Source: Aestuariivivens marinum (GTDB lineage: Bacteria > Bacteroidota > Bacteroidia > Flavobacteriales > Flavobacteriaceae). From it: 64,000 nucleotides of DNA. The position numbers and the translations under genes were made by a program. Positions 49,756 to 59,683 of this stretch are shown in pieces (positions within the stretch are counted from its first letter, which is position 1; every line of letters starts with the position of its first letter). The stretch lies in NCBI RefSeq assembly GCF_022662175.1, contig NZ_JAKMCR010000001.1, forward strand, positions 1,178,001-1,242,000. The letters are read 5' to 3'. The notes under the pieces were generated by a model. That model did not search any database. It was not told the DNA's origin and saw nothing but the letters and a program-made list of their open reading frames with translations.

Positions 49756-52011
49756 TTATTTTAAATTAATTTTTAAAAGTTGCCCATTAACCAGTTTATC
49801 ATGGGATATAAAGTAACTGTTTAAGTTTTCGTTGTTGATTTGAATATTTTTTATGTGTTTTTTGCCAGTTTTAAAAGAATTGGAAGTTATTACAAGGGTG
49901 TTGTTTTTATAATAGCGTTTGTCCAGATGAATAATGACTTTATCGAAGACTGGTGTGGTAATGGTGTATAAAGGTTTTGCTGGTAATACAGGATAAATAC
50001 CCATCATACTATAAATTAGCCAAGCACTCATGGTTCCGGTATCGTCATTGCCAGGGAGACCAGCTGGTTTATTGGTGAAATAGGTTTTTATGAGATTAGA
50101 AACTCGGTCTTGGGTTTTCCATTCATAACCATTTGTAAAATTGTATAAATAGGGATATGCAATATCGGGCTCATTAGCCATATCAAACAGATTTTTTTCA
50201 AACACTTCATCTAACTTTTTCATAAATTGTTTTTGTCCACCCATACTTCTTATTAGCCATGGTATGTCATGGGAAACCATGAAAGTATATTGCCATGAAT
50301 TACCTTCTATAAAGCCAAGGTTTTTTTCAAAATTTGCACCTTTGTTTGGATCGAAAGGGGAGTACCATGAACCGTCATGGTTTTTTGGACGCAACAAGTT
50401 GAATTCTTTGTCGAATAAATTCCTATAGGAAATAGAACGTTTTGAGAATAATTTATGGTCTTTTGTTTTGCCTAAGGTTTTTGCTAATTGAGCAATGGCA
50501 AAGTCAGAAATATTATATTCCTGTGTTGTAGAAACCGACCCACTTTTTGTTGTGGTTGTCGTTAAAAACCCCTTGTTTACATAATCTTTAATTCCAGGAC
50601 GAAGCGGATTATTTTCTAACTGCATTGCACTTTTACTCATGGCTTCATAGGCTTTTTCTATATCAAAATCATTAATACCTCTTAAATAGGTGTCGGCTAT
50701 CACAATTCCTGCAGGATCACCAACCATGGTAGTAGTTTCGGTAGCATTGAGCTCCCATTTTGGTAACCAACCACTTTCGTCATAAATGCTTATCATGCTT
50801 TTTATCATGTCTGATTGTTGTTTTGGGTAGACCAAAGACATGAGAGAATGCAAGTTTCTATAGGTGTCCCAAAAGGAAAACACTGTAAATCGTGTACCAC
50901 TAGTATTGGCTGTTTCCCGTTTTGACATAGTAGGGTATTCACCATTAACATCATTTAAAATATTTGGGTGAATGAGTGTGTGGTACAAAGCAGTATAAAA
51001 AATGGTCTTGTCGTCTTTAGTGCCACCTTCTACTTCAATTTTGGAGAGTAGATCATTCCAGTAAGTTGATGTCTTTTTATAAATATCTATAAATGTTAAC
51101 CCTTCTGTTTCTCTCTCTAGGTTTTCTCTTGCATTTTCAATACTTACATAAGACACCCCTATTTTAACCTCAACTTCTGTGGGTTCTTTAAAATTATAGC
51201 TAAAATAACTTCCTATGCTATCACCAATAACTTCTTTTCTATATTGCTTGTACAGACGGGTTTTACCATTATACCCCATCCATTGGCCTTCTAATCCTTC
51301 ATATTTTCGAGGGTTTTTCCAGACACCATAATTATCGGCGGGTTTACTAAACTTTGCTACGAAATAGACTGGGTAAGATTCATCGGGTTTATAATAACAA
51401 AATGACCCCACGTTACGCATGCCTTCTACTTCGGTAGGTGATACAATTTTTACAGTTGCTCCTTCTTCATTGGTTAATCCTAAGCCTAAATTGATTAATA
51501 TGTTTGCCTGCCCTTCAGGGAAATAGTATTTAGAAATACCCGTTCTAGTTGTAGCCGTGGTTTCTACTTTTACCTTATACTTGTTAAGTGTTGTACTGTA
51601 ATAACCAGGTTTGGCAATTTCAAACGAATAGGTGGAGCCATATTTTACAAAATCAGTTTCTAATTCTCCAGTAGTAGGCATAGTTAGAATAACACCTAAA
51701 TCTGGACACCCTACCCCACTTAAGTTTACGTGGCTAAATCCTGTTAAAAAAGTATTTTCATAGACATAAGGATTGGAGAGCCACCGACTATCTTTTTCCA
51801 TTGGTGCATTTTGTGTTCCAGCCACGTTAAAAGGTGATACACTAACCATACCTCTAGGGGCGATAGCCCCTGGGTTAGTGGCTCCATAATTGGAGGTTCC
51901 TATAAATGGATTGACATAATCCTTAGGAGTTTGAGCATACAACTGGTATACAAGAGTAAATAAAAATATGGTAGATAAAAGCTTTAACGATTTAAGTTCT
52001 TTAATCAACAT
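49756..52011 (-). CDS. GH92 family glycosidase (variant GNDD motif)
   Basis: This 751-residue protein has a signal peptide ending LYAQ. The GH92 features are DYVNPFIGTSNYGATNPGAIAPRGMVSVSPF at the start, FSFWDTYRNLHSLMSLVYP in the middle, EGNSWQYTFMVSHD (candidate acid) and GLPGNDDTGTMSAWLIYSMMGIYP near the end. GH92 enzymes are calcium-dependent exo-alpha-mannosidases. The second GH92 protein in this window has GDEDNG where this one has GNDDTG, so the putative base pair differs by one Asn. Specificity may therefore differ. It lies between the GH3 gene and the unassigned lipoprotein gene. Confidence 0.9.
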   Translation of the reverse strand: MLIKELKSLKLLSTIFLFTLVYQLYAQTPKDYVNPFIGTSNYGATNPGAIAPRGMVSVSPFNVAGTQNAPMEKDSRWLSNPYVYENTFLTGFSHVNLSGVGCPDLGVILTMPTTGELETDFVKYGSTYSFEIAKPGYYSTTLNKYKVKVETTATTRTGISKYYFPEGQANILINLGLGLTNEEGATVKIVSPTEVEGMRNVGSFCYYKPDESYPVYFVAKFSKPADNYGVWKNPRKYEGLEGQWMGYNGKTRLYKQYRKEVIGDSIGSYFSYNFKEPTEVEVKIGVSYVSIENARENLERETEGLTFIDIYKKTSTYWNDLLSKIEVEGGTKDDKTIFYTALYHTLIHPNILNDVNGEYPTMSKRETANTSGTRFTVFSFWDTYRNLHSLMSLVYPKQQSDMIKSMISIYDESGWLPKWELNATETTTMVGDPAGIVIADTYLRGINDFDIEKAYEAMSKSAMQLENNPLRPGIKDYVNKGFLTTTTTKSGSVSTTQEYNISDFAIAQLAKTLGKTKDHKLFSKRSISYRNLFDKEFNLLRPKNHDGSWYSPFDPNKGANFEKNLGFIEGNSWQYTFMVSHDIPWLIRSMGGQKQFMKKLDEVFEKNLFDMANEPDIAYPYLYNFTNGYEWKTQDRVSNLIKTYFTNKPAGLPGNDDTGTMSAWLIYSMMGIYPVLPAKPLYTITTPVFDKVIIHLDKRYYKNNTLVITSNSFKTGKKHIKNIQINNENLNSYFISHDKLVNGQLLKINLK

Positions 52012-52029
52012 CTTTATAATTTTTATGTG

Positions 52030-54486
52030 TTACTCATTTTTAGTCAACAAAATGGATTCTCCCATAGTTTTAACTTGTAATTCTATTTCAGAATCCTCGT
52101 CACTTAAAAATTCGCAATCTAGCGTTAATGAATGAGCTCCTTTTGTAATTTCAATAGTATCAATATTTAAATCTATAGTTTTGATAATGTTCCAGTTTTT
52201 ATCATACAGAAAGCCTTCATCACCACCTTTGTATTTAAATATTTGGTTGTTCGTAAGGGTTATGGGTAACTGGATTTTCTTATAGTTATCTAACTCTATT
52301 ATAATATTTTTACATATAGTGGCTTTGGATGGTTTAATGGTAAATACCAACGGTTGCATACCAGATGAATTTTCAAAATTAAATGTTGAATATAAAGGTT
52401 CTCCAGGTTGCCTTATTTTTTTTGAATGATTAAAGACATTAAAATCAGTTGGGTACAACTTCCAAGAGTTTTCTGAAACGGCTTCTAAATGGTATTCATT
52501 TTTTAAATTTTCCATTTCTATTTTTAAACTTTCTGGAAAAACTCCAGCTAATCTAGCGTGTTCCCATTGTTTAATCAATTCTAGAATAGCGTTAGATTGT
52601 CCATGGGTTTGAATAGTTTCTTGAGATGTAACAAATGCATACCCAGCATCAAAAGCAGCACTTCTGGCAAGCATCCATTCCATATCTTCTAGACTGATTT
52701 CAGGAGTCATTCTAAACCAACCTAACATAGCAGGCATGTAGTTTCTTTTAAAATACGGCTGGTTCTTCATGCGATATTCTGTTTGACTTTCACGAAAACC
52801 CGCATACCAAGGTTCACCCCAATTCATTCGGGTGTAGATATGCCAGAAAAAATGTGTGGTTCTACTGGCATCGATAATAAACCCGTCTTTGAGGTCTTCC
52901 GATAAATTATTGTACCAAACATAAGGCATCATTGCTTCACCGTAATTGCCTAATCCGGTAGATTTATTGCCCTCTAAACCATCAAAAGAGATTTGCTTCA
53001 TTCCTGTTTTATTATAGACATCAGCAATATTTTTTGAAAGCACTTTTGTCAACTCAGTATTAGATAAAAATACTTTATAAGGATGATCTAGTAATTTGGC
53101 AATTTTGGTTCCTGATTTATGTAACGATGGTTTACTATCAAAAGCACCACGTTGGCAATCTAATAATTTCCAGGGTTTTTTTTCGGAAACACTACCGTAT
53201 CTAATTAATTCGCTGCCAATCCTTACGGTCCGTAAACTGTTATTTTTAAATTGGTTGAAAAAATCTGGTGATGCTATTTGGATTTCTGTTTGTTTATCAT
53301 CTGTATCTAGTGTAATTTCAGAACTTCCTACTTCAGCCAATCGCTTATCTGGGATAGGTGTTACATAAGGATCATTAGTGGTAATAAAGTTGGAAAGAGT
53401 GTGGGAGCCTATTGAAATGCCTTCCTTTTTCGCTTTTTCAACACATGTCTTCATTCCTTCATACCCATTAGGAAATACTTTATTGTACAATTCAAAATGT
53501 CCCCAACTTTCATATAGCTTTCCTGGATGATATAAATGTTTTAACCCTGCTCGTTTAGTAATTTTTATGGCTTCATCTATGGTTTCTTCATTAAAGTTCA
53601 TAATGATGTATGCTGAAGAAGCCTCAGGGACTGTTTTCATCCATTTACCATTTAAGGTTGGATGTGGCAATCTTTCAGCTAATTCAATGGTCTCAATGGT
53701 ATTTAAAGCATCATTAGTAGGGACCCCAAAAAGGGCTGTTTTTGAACCTATTATACCGCCGTCGTTGTATTTGGGCGAAACAAACTTATCGTGACCTAGG
53801 TTTTCTATAATTCTATCTTCATTTCTATTTCTACAATAGGTTTGTAAGCTTGATCCAGCCTTGGTAGGTTTTGCAGCTTCAATTCGATAAAGAACATGGG
53901 GTTTTCCTTCTTCATCGAGGTTAGTGATGTCGTTTTGTGAAAACACATCAAATTCAGGCATACAATCGTTTTCATTATACGGATATCCGCCCAACGTTTT
54001 TAAATTTAAAGATTGGATTCCAAAGGCAAATTCGTCGTTTCGAACAACACCTACAGTTTCGCCTATAGTTTCACTAATAGTTGTATGGTAAGGCCCCCAA
54101 GTTATCAAATCGATATTATCATTACCTTTTATACCTGCTAACTCGAAAGTGAAAAAAGTTTCTTTAGTCTTAAATTTAATTTCAGCTTGTGTATTAGAAG
54201 GATAACTTAAAGTTATTATATCTTCTTTTACTTCCATTGCAGTAGGGTACTCGAAAATATCATCAGTACGAATAGCCATTAAGTAAGATGGGGTACTCCT
54301 GTCTAAATAGTTTGTGTTTGTGTGTTTATCAAAAATTCCGATGACCTCTCCACTGCCATTAAACTCAAATTTCAGTGAGTTGTTTTTTAATGTTAAGACT
54401 TTATTTTTGTTATTGCACGATGTGATGACAAAAAAACAGCTTAAAATTAATACAGCTAAAAGGTTAAAGTTAAATTTTTTAAGCAT
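52030..54486 (-). CDS. Unassigned large lipoprotein, possible novel glycosidase
   Basis: This 818-residue protein has a lipoprotein signal (AVLILSCFFVITSC). No family is recognised. The N-terminal 250 residues look like a beta-sandwich (LKFEFNGSGEVIGIFDKHTNTNYL). From about residue 280 a TIM-barrel-like run appears: ITKRAGLKHLYHPGKLYESWGHFELY, a segment with LSNFITTNDPYV, then GMKQISFDGLEGNKSTGLG with a conserved-looking Asp, FIIDASRTTHFFWHIYTRMNWGEPWYAGFRESQ, and FRMTPEISLEDMEWMLARSAAFDAGYAF. Acidic residues at barrel strand ends (FDGLEG, MNWGEPW) could be catalytic. A C-terminal beta domain closes the protein. Its place between glycosidase genes (18- and 2-base gaps) suggests glycan cleavage. 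Confidence 0.75.
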   Translation of the reverse strand: MLKKFNFNLLAVLILSCFFVITSCNNKNKVLTLKNNSLKFEFNGSGEVIGIFDKHTNTNYLDRSTPSYLMAIRTDDIFEYPTAMEVKEDIITLSYPSNTQAEIKFKTKETFFTFELAGIKGNDNIDLITWGPYHTTISETIGETVGVVRNDEFAFGIQSLNLKTLGGYPYNENDCMPEFDVFSQNDITNLDEEGKPHVLYRIEAAKPTKAGSSLQTYCRNRNEDRIIENLGHDKFVSPKYNDGGIIGSKTALFGVPTNDALNTIETIELAERLPHPTLNGKWMKTVPEASSAYIIMNFNEETIDEAIKITKRAGLKHLYHPGKLYESWGHFELYNKVFPNGYEGMKTCVEKAKKEGISIGSHTLSNFITTNDPYVTPIPDKRLAEVGSSEITLDTDDKQTEIQIASPDFFNQFKNNSLRTVRIGSELIRYGSVSEKKPWKLLDCQRGAFDSKPSLHKSGTKIAKLLDHPYKVFLSNTELTKVLSKNIADVYNKTGMKQISFDGLEGNKSTGLGNYGEAMMPYVWYNNLSEDLKDGFIIDASRTTHFFWHIYTRMNWGEPWYAGFRESQTEYRMKNQPYFKRNYMPAMLGWFRMTPEISLEDMEWMLARSAAFDAGYAFVTSQETIQTHGQSNAILELIKQWEHARLAGVFPESLKIEMENLKNEYHLEAVSENSWKLYPTDFNVFNHSKKIRQPGEPLYSTFNFENSSGMQPLVFTIKPSKATICKNIIIELDNYKKIQLPITLTNNQIFKYKGGDEGFLYDKNWNIIKTIDLNIDTIEITKGAHSLTLDCEFLSDEDSEIELQVKTMGESILLTKNE

Positions 54487-54488
54487 GA

Positions 54489-55985
54489 TTATTTTTCTAT
54501 AACATCAATTTTAAATACCCATGCGTATTTTGATGTTGGGTTGTTTTGTAAAGATTCAGGAACGATTATTTTAAAACCTTTGTCCTGTTTTTTCCATTTC
54601 AAATTTTTGTTGGAACCCATCATTCTTATTCTAGTACCTTTTTTAGGGCTAATGGAATTAACAACAATTTCTGAAGGAACTTTGTTTTCACCTTCTTGAG
54701 CTAAATAAAACAAAAATACATTACCTGCTTTATTCTGGGTCATACAGATGTTGTTTTCCTTGTAAGGAGCAATGGGTTCTGTTGCATAAATGGCACCACT
54801 GTTAACGGTCATCCAATCCCCATATTCTTTTAAAAGATCATAGGCCCCTTGCTGCCATTCGCCTTCTGGACTAGGGGCAATGTTTAGTAATAAGTTTCCA
54901 CCTTTGGCTACTATATCTACCAACATGTGAATACCTGCTCTACCACTCATGTACTTGGCGTTTGGGGTGTAAGACCAGCCACCACCAGAAATGATACAGG
55001 ATTCCCATGGGTATGGTAAAGTCTTTTCTGGAACACGATTTTCAGGAGTTAAATAGTTTTGGTTTTTACCATGCACCGCTCTATCCACAACAATAAGGCC
55101 GGGTTGTTTTTTACGTGCCTTAATAACCAGTTCATCCATTTTTATATCTTGATTAATAATACGGTGTTTTAGATAGCCCTCTTCAGCATTGTCGACAGTA
55201 TGTTTGTACCATTGGGTTATTTCGGCTTTAGGTGTTTTAGCAACCCAGCCACCATCAAGCCAGAGAATATCCACTTTTCCATAATCGGTCATTAATTCCA
55301 TGATTTGATTATGGGTAAATTCAACATACTCATTCCATTTTTCAGGATAGTCTACAGGAGAATAATTCACATTTCTGTCTTTTGGTGGAAAATACGGATC
55401 CCAATAACTCTTAACATGCCAGTCGGGTTTTGAAAAGTAAGCACCAGCCCATAAGCCTTCTTTTCTAAAAGAGTTAAAAATTTCTTTAGTAATATTTGCT
55501 TTTGGGCTTGATGAAAATGGCGTATTAGGCGATGTGATTTTGTAATCGGTGTATTTGGAATCGAACATACTAAAACCATCATGATGCTTTGTTGTAAAAA
55601 CCACATATTTCATCCCAGCATATTTTGCTGCTTTAGCCCATTTGTCTGGGTCGAATTTTACAGGGTTGAAAGTGTTTTGCAATCCTTCATATTCTTTTTT
55701 GTAGGCAAAATAATTATTAGGGTTGCTGCCTTTTCTGCGTTCGCACCAACCATATTCCTCTGGACATAAGGACCATGATTCTACAATGCCCCATTGGCTA
55801 TAGGTCCCCCAATGCATGAGCAGTCCAAATTTTAAATCTTGCCATTCGTCTACTTTTTGAAGGACCAAGGAATCAGTTTCTGGAACATATCGTTCATCCT
55901 CATAAATGGCTTGTGCAGTCATGCAATTATGTGATACAATTAAAACGATAATTGATGTTAAGATACTATGGATTAAATGTTTCAT
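54489..55985 (-). CDS. GH29 alpha-L-fucosidase
   Basis: This 498-residue protein has a signal peptide (SILTSIIVLIVSHNCMTAQ). The GH29 domain includes WQDLKFGLLMHWGTYSQWGIVESW, GMKYVVFTTKHHDGFSMFDSKYTDYKI and the nucleophile Asp in VDILWLDGGWV. A C-terminal beta-sandwich closes it (GTRIRMMGSNKNLKWKKQ). The MHWG, KHHDGF and LDGGW motifs are all family-typical. It has no PA14 domain. It starts 10 bases after the second GH92 gene and ends 2 bases before the unassigned lipoprotein gene. Confidence 0.94.
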   Translation of the reverse strand: MKHLIHSILTSIIVLIVSHNCMTAQAIYEDERYVPETDSLVLQKVDEWQDLKFGLLMHWGTYSQWGIVESWSLCPEEYGWCERRKGSNPNNYFAYKKEYEGLQNTFNPVKFDPDKWAKAAKYAGMKYVVFTTKHHDGFSMFDSKYTDYKITSPNTPFSSSPKANITKEIFNSFRKEGLWAGAYFSKPDWHVKSYWDPYFPPKDRNVNYSPVDYPEKWNEYVEFTHNQIMELMTDYGKVDILWLDGGWVAKTPKAEITQWYKHTVDNAEEGYLKHRIINQDIKMDELVIKARKKQPGLIVVDRAVHGKNQNYLTPENRVPEKTLPYPWESCIISGGGWSYTPNAKYMSGRAGIHMLVDIVAKGGNLLLNIAPSPEGEWQQGAYDLLKEYGDWMTVNSGAIYATEPIAPYKENNICMTQNKAGNVFLFYLAQEGENKVPSEIVVNSISPKKGTRIRMMGSNKNLKWKKQDKGFKIIVPESLQNNPTSKYAWVFKIDVIEK

Positions 55986-55995
55986 AAGTGTGGAT

Positions 55996-58344
55996 TTATT
56001 GTCTTAAATATTTATGTTGATTGCTTAATGAATAAGGCATGTTTTCGGTATTAATGCCTCTCTCTTTATTAGGTGATTTGCTCATAATAAAATTGAGTTG
56101 CCCTCCTTTAATAAGGTCTTGAAAACGAATAAAATTATGTTCCCAGTCCAAATTGTTCAAATATGCTGAGTTTATATACATATGGTTACCTGAATTATTA
56201 TTAGCAGTTATAATAAAGGTTTTTCCGTTTTCTAATGTAATGGCCGCTTTTTTGAATAAAGGGCTGCCTAATACGTATTGGTCAATGCTTGGTGTAACTG
56301 GATAAAATCCTAAAGCACTAAATACATACCAAGCAGAGGTTTGGCCGTTATCTTCATCGCCACAATAGCCATCAGGAGTGGGAGTGTATAATTTAGTTAA
56401 CACCTCGCGAATTTTTTCTTGGGTTTTGTATGGTGCTCCTGCATAATTGTACAAATAGATCATATGCTGAATGGGTTGATTGCCATGTGCATAGTTGCCC
56501 ATATTCATAATCTGCATTTCACGTATTTCATGTATGGTAAAACCGTAGTAGGAATCATCAAAATCAGGGGGCATAGTAAAAACTTCATCTAGTTTAGAAA
56601 TAAAATTTTCTTTTCCACCCATTAAATCGATTAACCCTTGTACATCATGAAACACGGACCAGGTATAATGTAAGCTATTGCCTTCGGTAAACGCATCACC
56701 CCACTTTAAAGGATTGAACGGTTTTTGAAATGTGCCATCTTCATTTTTACCACGCATGAGGTTGGTAGAAGCGTCGAATAAGTTTTTATAGTTATTGGAT
56801 TTGTCATAAAATGTTTTTGCTAAATCGGATTTGCCAAGTTTTTCAGCCATTTTGGCTATAGTAAAATCAGCATAAGCATATTCCAAGGTTCGTGCTGCAT
56901 TTTCATGAATTCCAATATTGTATGGTACATAGCCCAAGGTGTTATAGTAATCCAAACCTGCACGACCCACTGAGTTAACGGGACGTCCATCAGAAACTTG
57001 GGTGTTTTTTAAAACGGCTTCTAGAAGTACCTCTACATCTTCATTTTTTATATTGCCCTTTAGATAAGCATCGACAATAATAGGAGCGGAGTTAGAGCCT
57101 ATCATACAATCACGATGTCCAGGGCTTGCCCATTCCGGTAACCACCCAGATTCTTTATATGTATTAGCTAAACCTTCCATAATTTGACTGTTCAATTCTG
57201 GATACATTAAATTGAAAAAAGGGAAAACTGCCCTGAAGGTATCCCAAAAGCCATTGTCTGTAAACATATAACCGGGCAAAACCTTACCGTTATAAGGGCT
57301 GTAATGCATAATGTTTCCTTTTAAATCGTATTCGTAAAATTTTCTAGGAAATAGGAGTACACGATAAAAACAAGAATAAAAGGTTCTTATGTTGTCAATA
57401 TTGTCATCTTCAATTTTAATTCTACCTAACTCATTTTCCCATGCCAATCGTGCTTTTTCTTTAGTCTGTTCGAATGAGTCATTACCAATTTCATTTATTA
57501 AATTTAATTCAGCTTGATCATGACTTATAAAAGATGAGGCCACTTTAATGTGGACTTGTTCGCCTTTTTCGGTTTTAAAACCAATAATGGCTCCTACATG
57601 CTCACCTTGACTTCTGCTAGAGTTTTTTTGGAGTTGCCAATCATCCCCCCAAGTATGATTCACTTCAAAATCTTTATCAAATTGAGCGACAAAATAGTTG
57701 TGAAAATTATCGGGAACACCACCGCTGTTATTTCGACAGTAGCCAATTATTTTACGTTCTTTTGGGATGATTTTCACCATGGAACCTTTAAAGAAAGCAT
57801 CTAGCATAATATAGGATGAATCGGCTTTTGGGAAAGTGAATTTAAAATGGGCCGCACGTTCGGTAGGGGTAACCTCGGCTGTAATATCGTAATCTGCCAA
57901 GTACACACTGTAATGATTCGGTTTTACAATTTCAGCTTTATGCGAAAAATAGGAAGCACGTTCGTCTTCTTTGTATTTTAGATTGCCTGTAACAGCCATT
58001 AATGAAAAAGCTGCATAATCGTTTATCCAAGGACTTGGTTGATGGGTCTGTTTAATTCCCCTAATGGTTTTGTCATCGTACTTATAGGTCCAGCCATCAC
58101 CCATTTTAGAGGTTTGCGGTGTCCAGAAGTTCATGCCCCAAGGTGTGGCTATAGCAGGATAGGTGTTACCATTGGATAGACTGAAATCGGAATCGGTACC
58201 CATTAATGGGTTGACAAAGTCAACTAGGTTGGTTTTTAAACCGATAACAGTTGTATTACTATCTTTTGTATCCTGTTTACACGATGTAAAAGAAAATAAA
58301 ACAATAATTAGATATACTTTAAAAATCTTTAAAGAGAACTTCAT
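55996..58344 (-). CDS. GH92 family exo-alpha-mannosidase lipoprotein
   Basis: This 782-residue protein has a lipoprotein signal (YLIIVLFSFTSC). The GH92 hallmarks are VDFVNPLMGTDSDFSLSNGNTYPAIATPWGMNFWTPQ, NGFWDTFRAVFPFFNLMYPEL, the EGNSLHYTWSVFHD segment with the candidate acid, and GYCGDEDNGQTSAWYVFSALGFYPVTP with both family Asp residues. This is the classical motif set of characterised alpha-1,2-mannosidases of the family (recalled). It lies between two GH29 genes with gaps of 2 and 10 bases. Confidence 0.93.
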   Translation of the reverse strand: MKFSLKIFKVYLIIVLFSFTSCKQDTKDSNTTVIGLKTNLVDFVNPLMGTDSDFSLSNGNTYPAIATPWGMNFWTPQTSKMGDGWTYKYDDKTIRGIKQTHQPSPWINDYAAFSLMAVTGNLKYKEDERASYFSHKAEIVKPNHYSVYLADYDITAEVTPTERAAHFKFTFPKADSSYIMLDAFFKGSMVKIIPKERKIIGYCRNNSGGVPDNFHNYFVAQFDKDFEVNHTWGDDWQLQKNSSRSQGEHVGAIIGFKTEKGEQVHIKVASSFISHDQAELNLINEIGNDSFEQTKEKARLAWENELGRIKIEDDNIDNIRTFYSCFYRVLLFPRKFYEYDLKGNIMHYSPYNGKVLPGYMFTDNGFWDTFRAVFPFFNLMYPELNSQIMEGLANTYKESGWLPEWASPGHRDCMIGSNSAPIIVDAYLKGNIKNEDVEVLLEAVLKNTQVSDGRPVNSVGRAGLDYYNTLGYVPYNIGIHENAARTLEYAYADFTIAKMAEKLGKSDLAKTFYDKSNNYKNLFDASTNLMRGKNEDGTFQKPFNPLKWGDAFTEGNSLHYTWSVFHDVQGLIDLMGGKENFISKLDEVFTMPPDFDDSYYGFTIHEIREMQIMNMGNYAHGNQPIQHMIYLYNYAGAPYKTQEKIREVLTKLYTPTPDGYCGDEDNGQTSAWYVFSALGFYPVTPSIDQYVLGSPLFKKAAITLENGKTFIITANNNSGNHMYINSAYLNNLDWEHNFIRFQDLIKGGQLNFIMSKSPNKERGINTENMPYSLSNQHKYLRQ

Positions 58345-58346
58345 TT

Positions 58347-59678
58347 TTAATTACTTTCAATTTTTTGCCCTTCCTCTCTATACAAATCTACTTCGCCATC
58401 CAATAACACCGCAATTACAGTAACATTATCATCTTGTACTTTTTCAGGCAAGTCTATATATAACAAACCGGGAACAGCACTCCAGTATTGTTTGCCAACC
58501 ACCTGATGTGATAACTTTGTGCCATTGCCAACTACCCATATTCTATTGACCTTGTTTTTAAGTCCTTTTATCAATAAGGGACCATTTGGTTTGTAGTCTA
58601 CATATAAATACAAAATGTTTTTGTCTTTTGATAGTGCGGTATATCCATTAAAGTGACCATGCGGAATACCTGCTCTAGTCCCATAAATAGCTTCTTTATG
58701 TTTGTTGGTCCACTTGCCAATACCTTGTAAAATATCTATTTGTTCTTGTGGAATAGTACCATCTGGTTTTGGACCGATGTCAAGCAGTAAATTCCCTCCC
58801 ATACTAATACAGTCAACTAAAATACGTATCAATTGGTTTACTGATTTATATTGTTTATCGTTTGGTTGGTAGCCCCATGAGTTATTCATGGTTAAACATA
58901 ATTCCCAATACTTGTTTTCTGGTTTTGTTACGGGTACACCTTGTTCTGGAGTAGCATAGTCACCATAGCCTTGAAGCCTTGAATTTATAATAGTTGTTGG
59001 AGTTCTATCCAACAATAATTGACGAATTTCTTTGGCTTTCCATTTTTCAGCAGATTGCTCCCAATCACCATCAAACCAATATAAATCAGGATCGTAACGT
59101 GTTAATTCCTCTATTTGGCCGAAATTATATTTGGTGAATTTTTCCCACCGCTTGGCATCTTCGGTATATCGCTTTTTGTCCCTTAAAAAATTAGGATAAT
59201 CGGGGTAAGACCAATCCAATAAGGAATAATATAAGCCTACTTTTAGGTTTTCTTTACGAGCAGCCTCAACAAAAGGTGTTAGCAAATCTTTTTTAGCCTT
59301 AGTTTGCTTAACCGTATTCAGATTACCATATTTAGAGCCCCAAAGGGCAACACCATCATGGTGCTTTGTAGTAATAACTGTGTATTTAGCACCACTTTCC
59401 TTAATAGTGTTGGCCCAATATTCAGGGTTGTATTTTTTGGCCGTAAAACCGTCTAGTTGTTTCATGTAGTCAGAATATTGGATGTATTTATTAAAGAACG
59501 ACCAAGATTCATCTATGCCATTAACCGAATAAATACCCCAATGAATAAAAACCCCAAACTTTGCGTCTTTAAACCACTCTAAGCGTTCTTCTTTTGATAG
59601 TTCAGTGGATTGACTTTTTGCTATTAAACCAAAAAGAATAAAAAAAGAGGTTGTTGTAATTTTAAAAAAGTGTTTCAT
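58347..59678 (-). CDS. GH29 alpha-L-fucosidase
   Basis: This 443-residue protein has a signal peptide (KITTTSFFILFGLIAKSQ). GH29 motifs: WFKDAKFGVFIHWGIYSVNGIDESW, GAKYTVITTKHHDGVALWGSKY, the nucleophile Asp in LYWFDGDWEQSAEKW, and SMGGNLLLDIGPKPDGTIPQEQ. The C-terminal beta-sandwich is short. It is the third GH29 in the window and is closer in its motifs to the PA14-bearing one (NxxxSxEW versus DGDWE) than to the 498-residue copy. It starts 5 bases after the cytochrome gene stop. Confidence 0.94.
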   Translation of the reverse strand: MKHFFKITTTSFFILFGLIAKSQSTELSKEERLEWFKDAKFGVFIHWGIYSVNGIDESWSFFNKYIQYSDYMKQLDGFTAKKYNPEYWANTIKESGAKYTVITTKHHDGVALWGSKYGNLNTVKQTKAKKDLLTPFVEAARKENLKVGLYYSLLDWSYPDYPNFLRDKKRYTEDAKRWEKFTKYNFGQIEELTRYDPDLYWFDGDWEQSAEKWKAKEIRQLLLDRTPTTIINSRLQGYGDYATPEQGVPVTKPENKYWELCLTMNNSWGYQPNDKQYKSVNQLIRILVDCISMGGNLLLDIGPKPDGTIPQEQIDILQGIGKWTNKHKEAIYGTRAGIPHGHFNGYTALSKDKNILYLYVDYKPNGPLLIKGLKNKVNRIWVVGNGTKLSHQVVGKQYWSAVPGLLYIDLPEKVQDDNVTVIAVLLDGEVDLYREEGQKIESN

Positions 59679-59683
59679 TTTTA

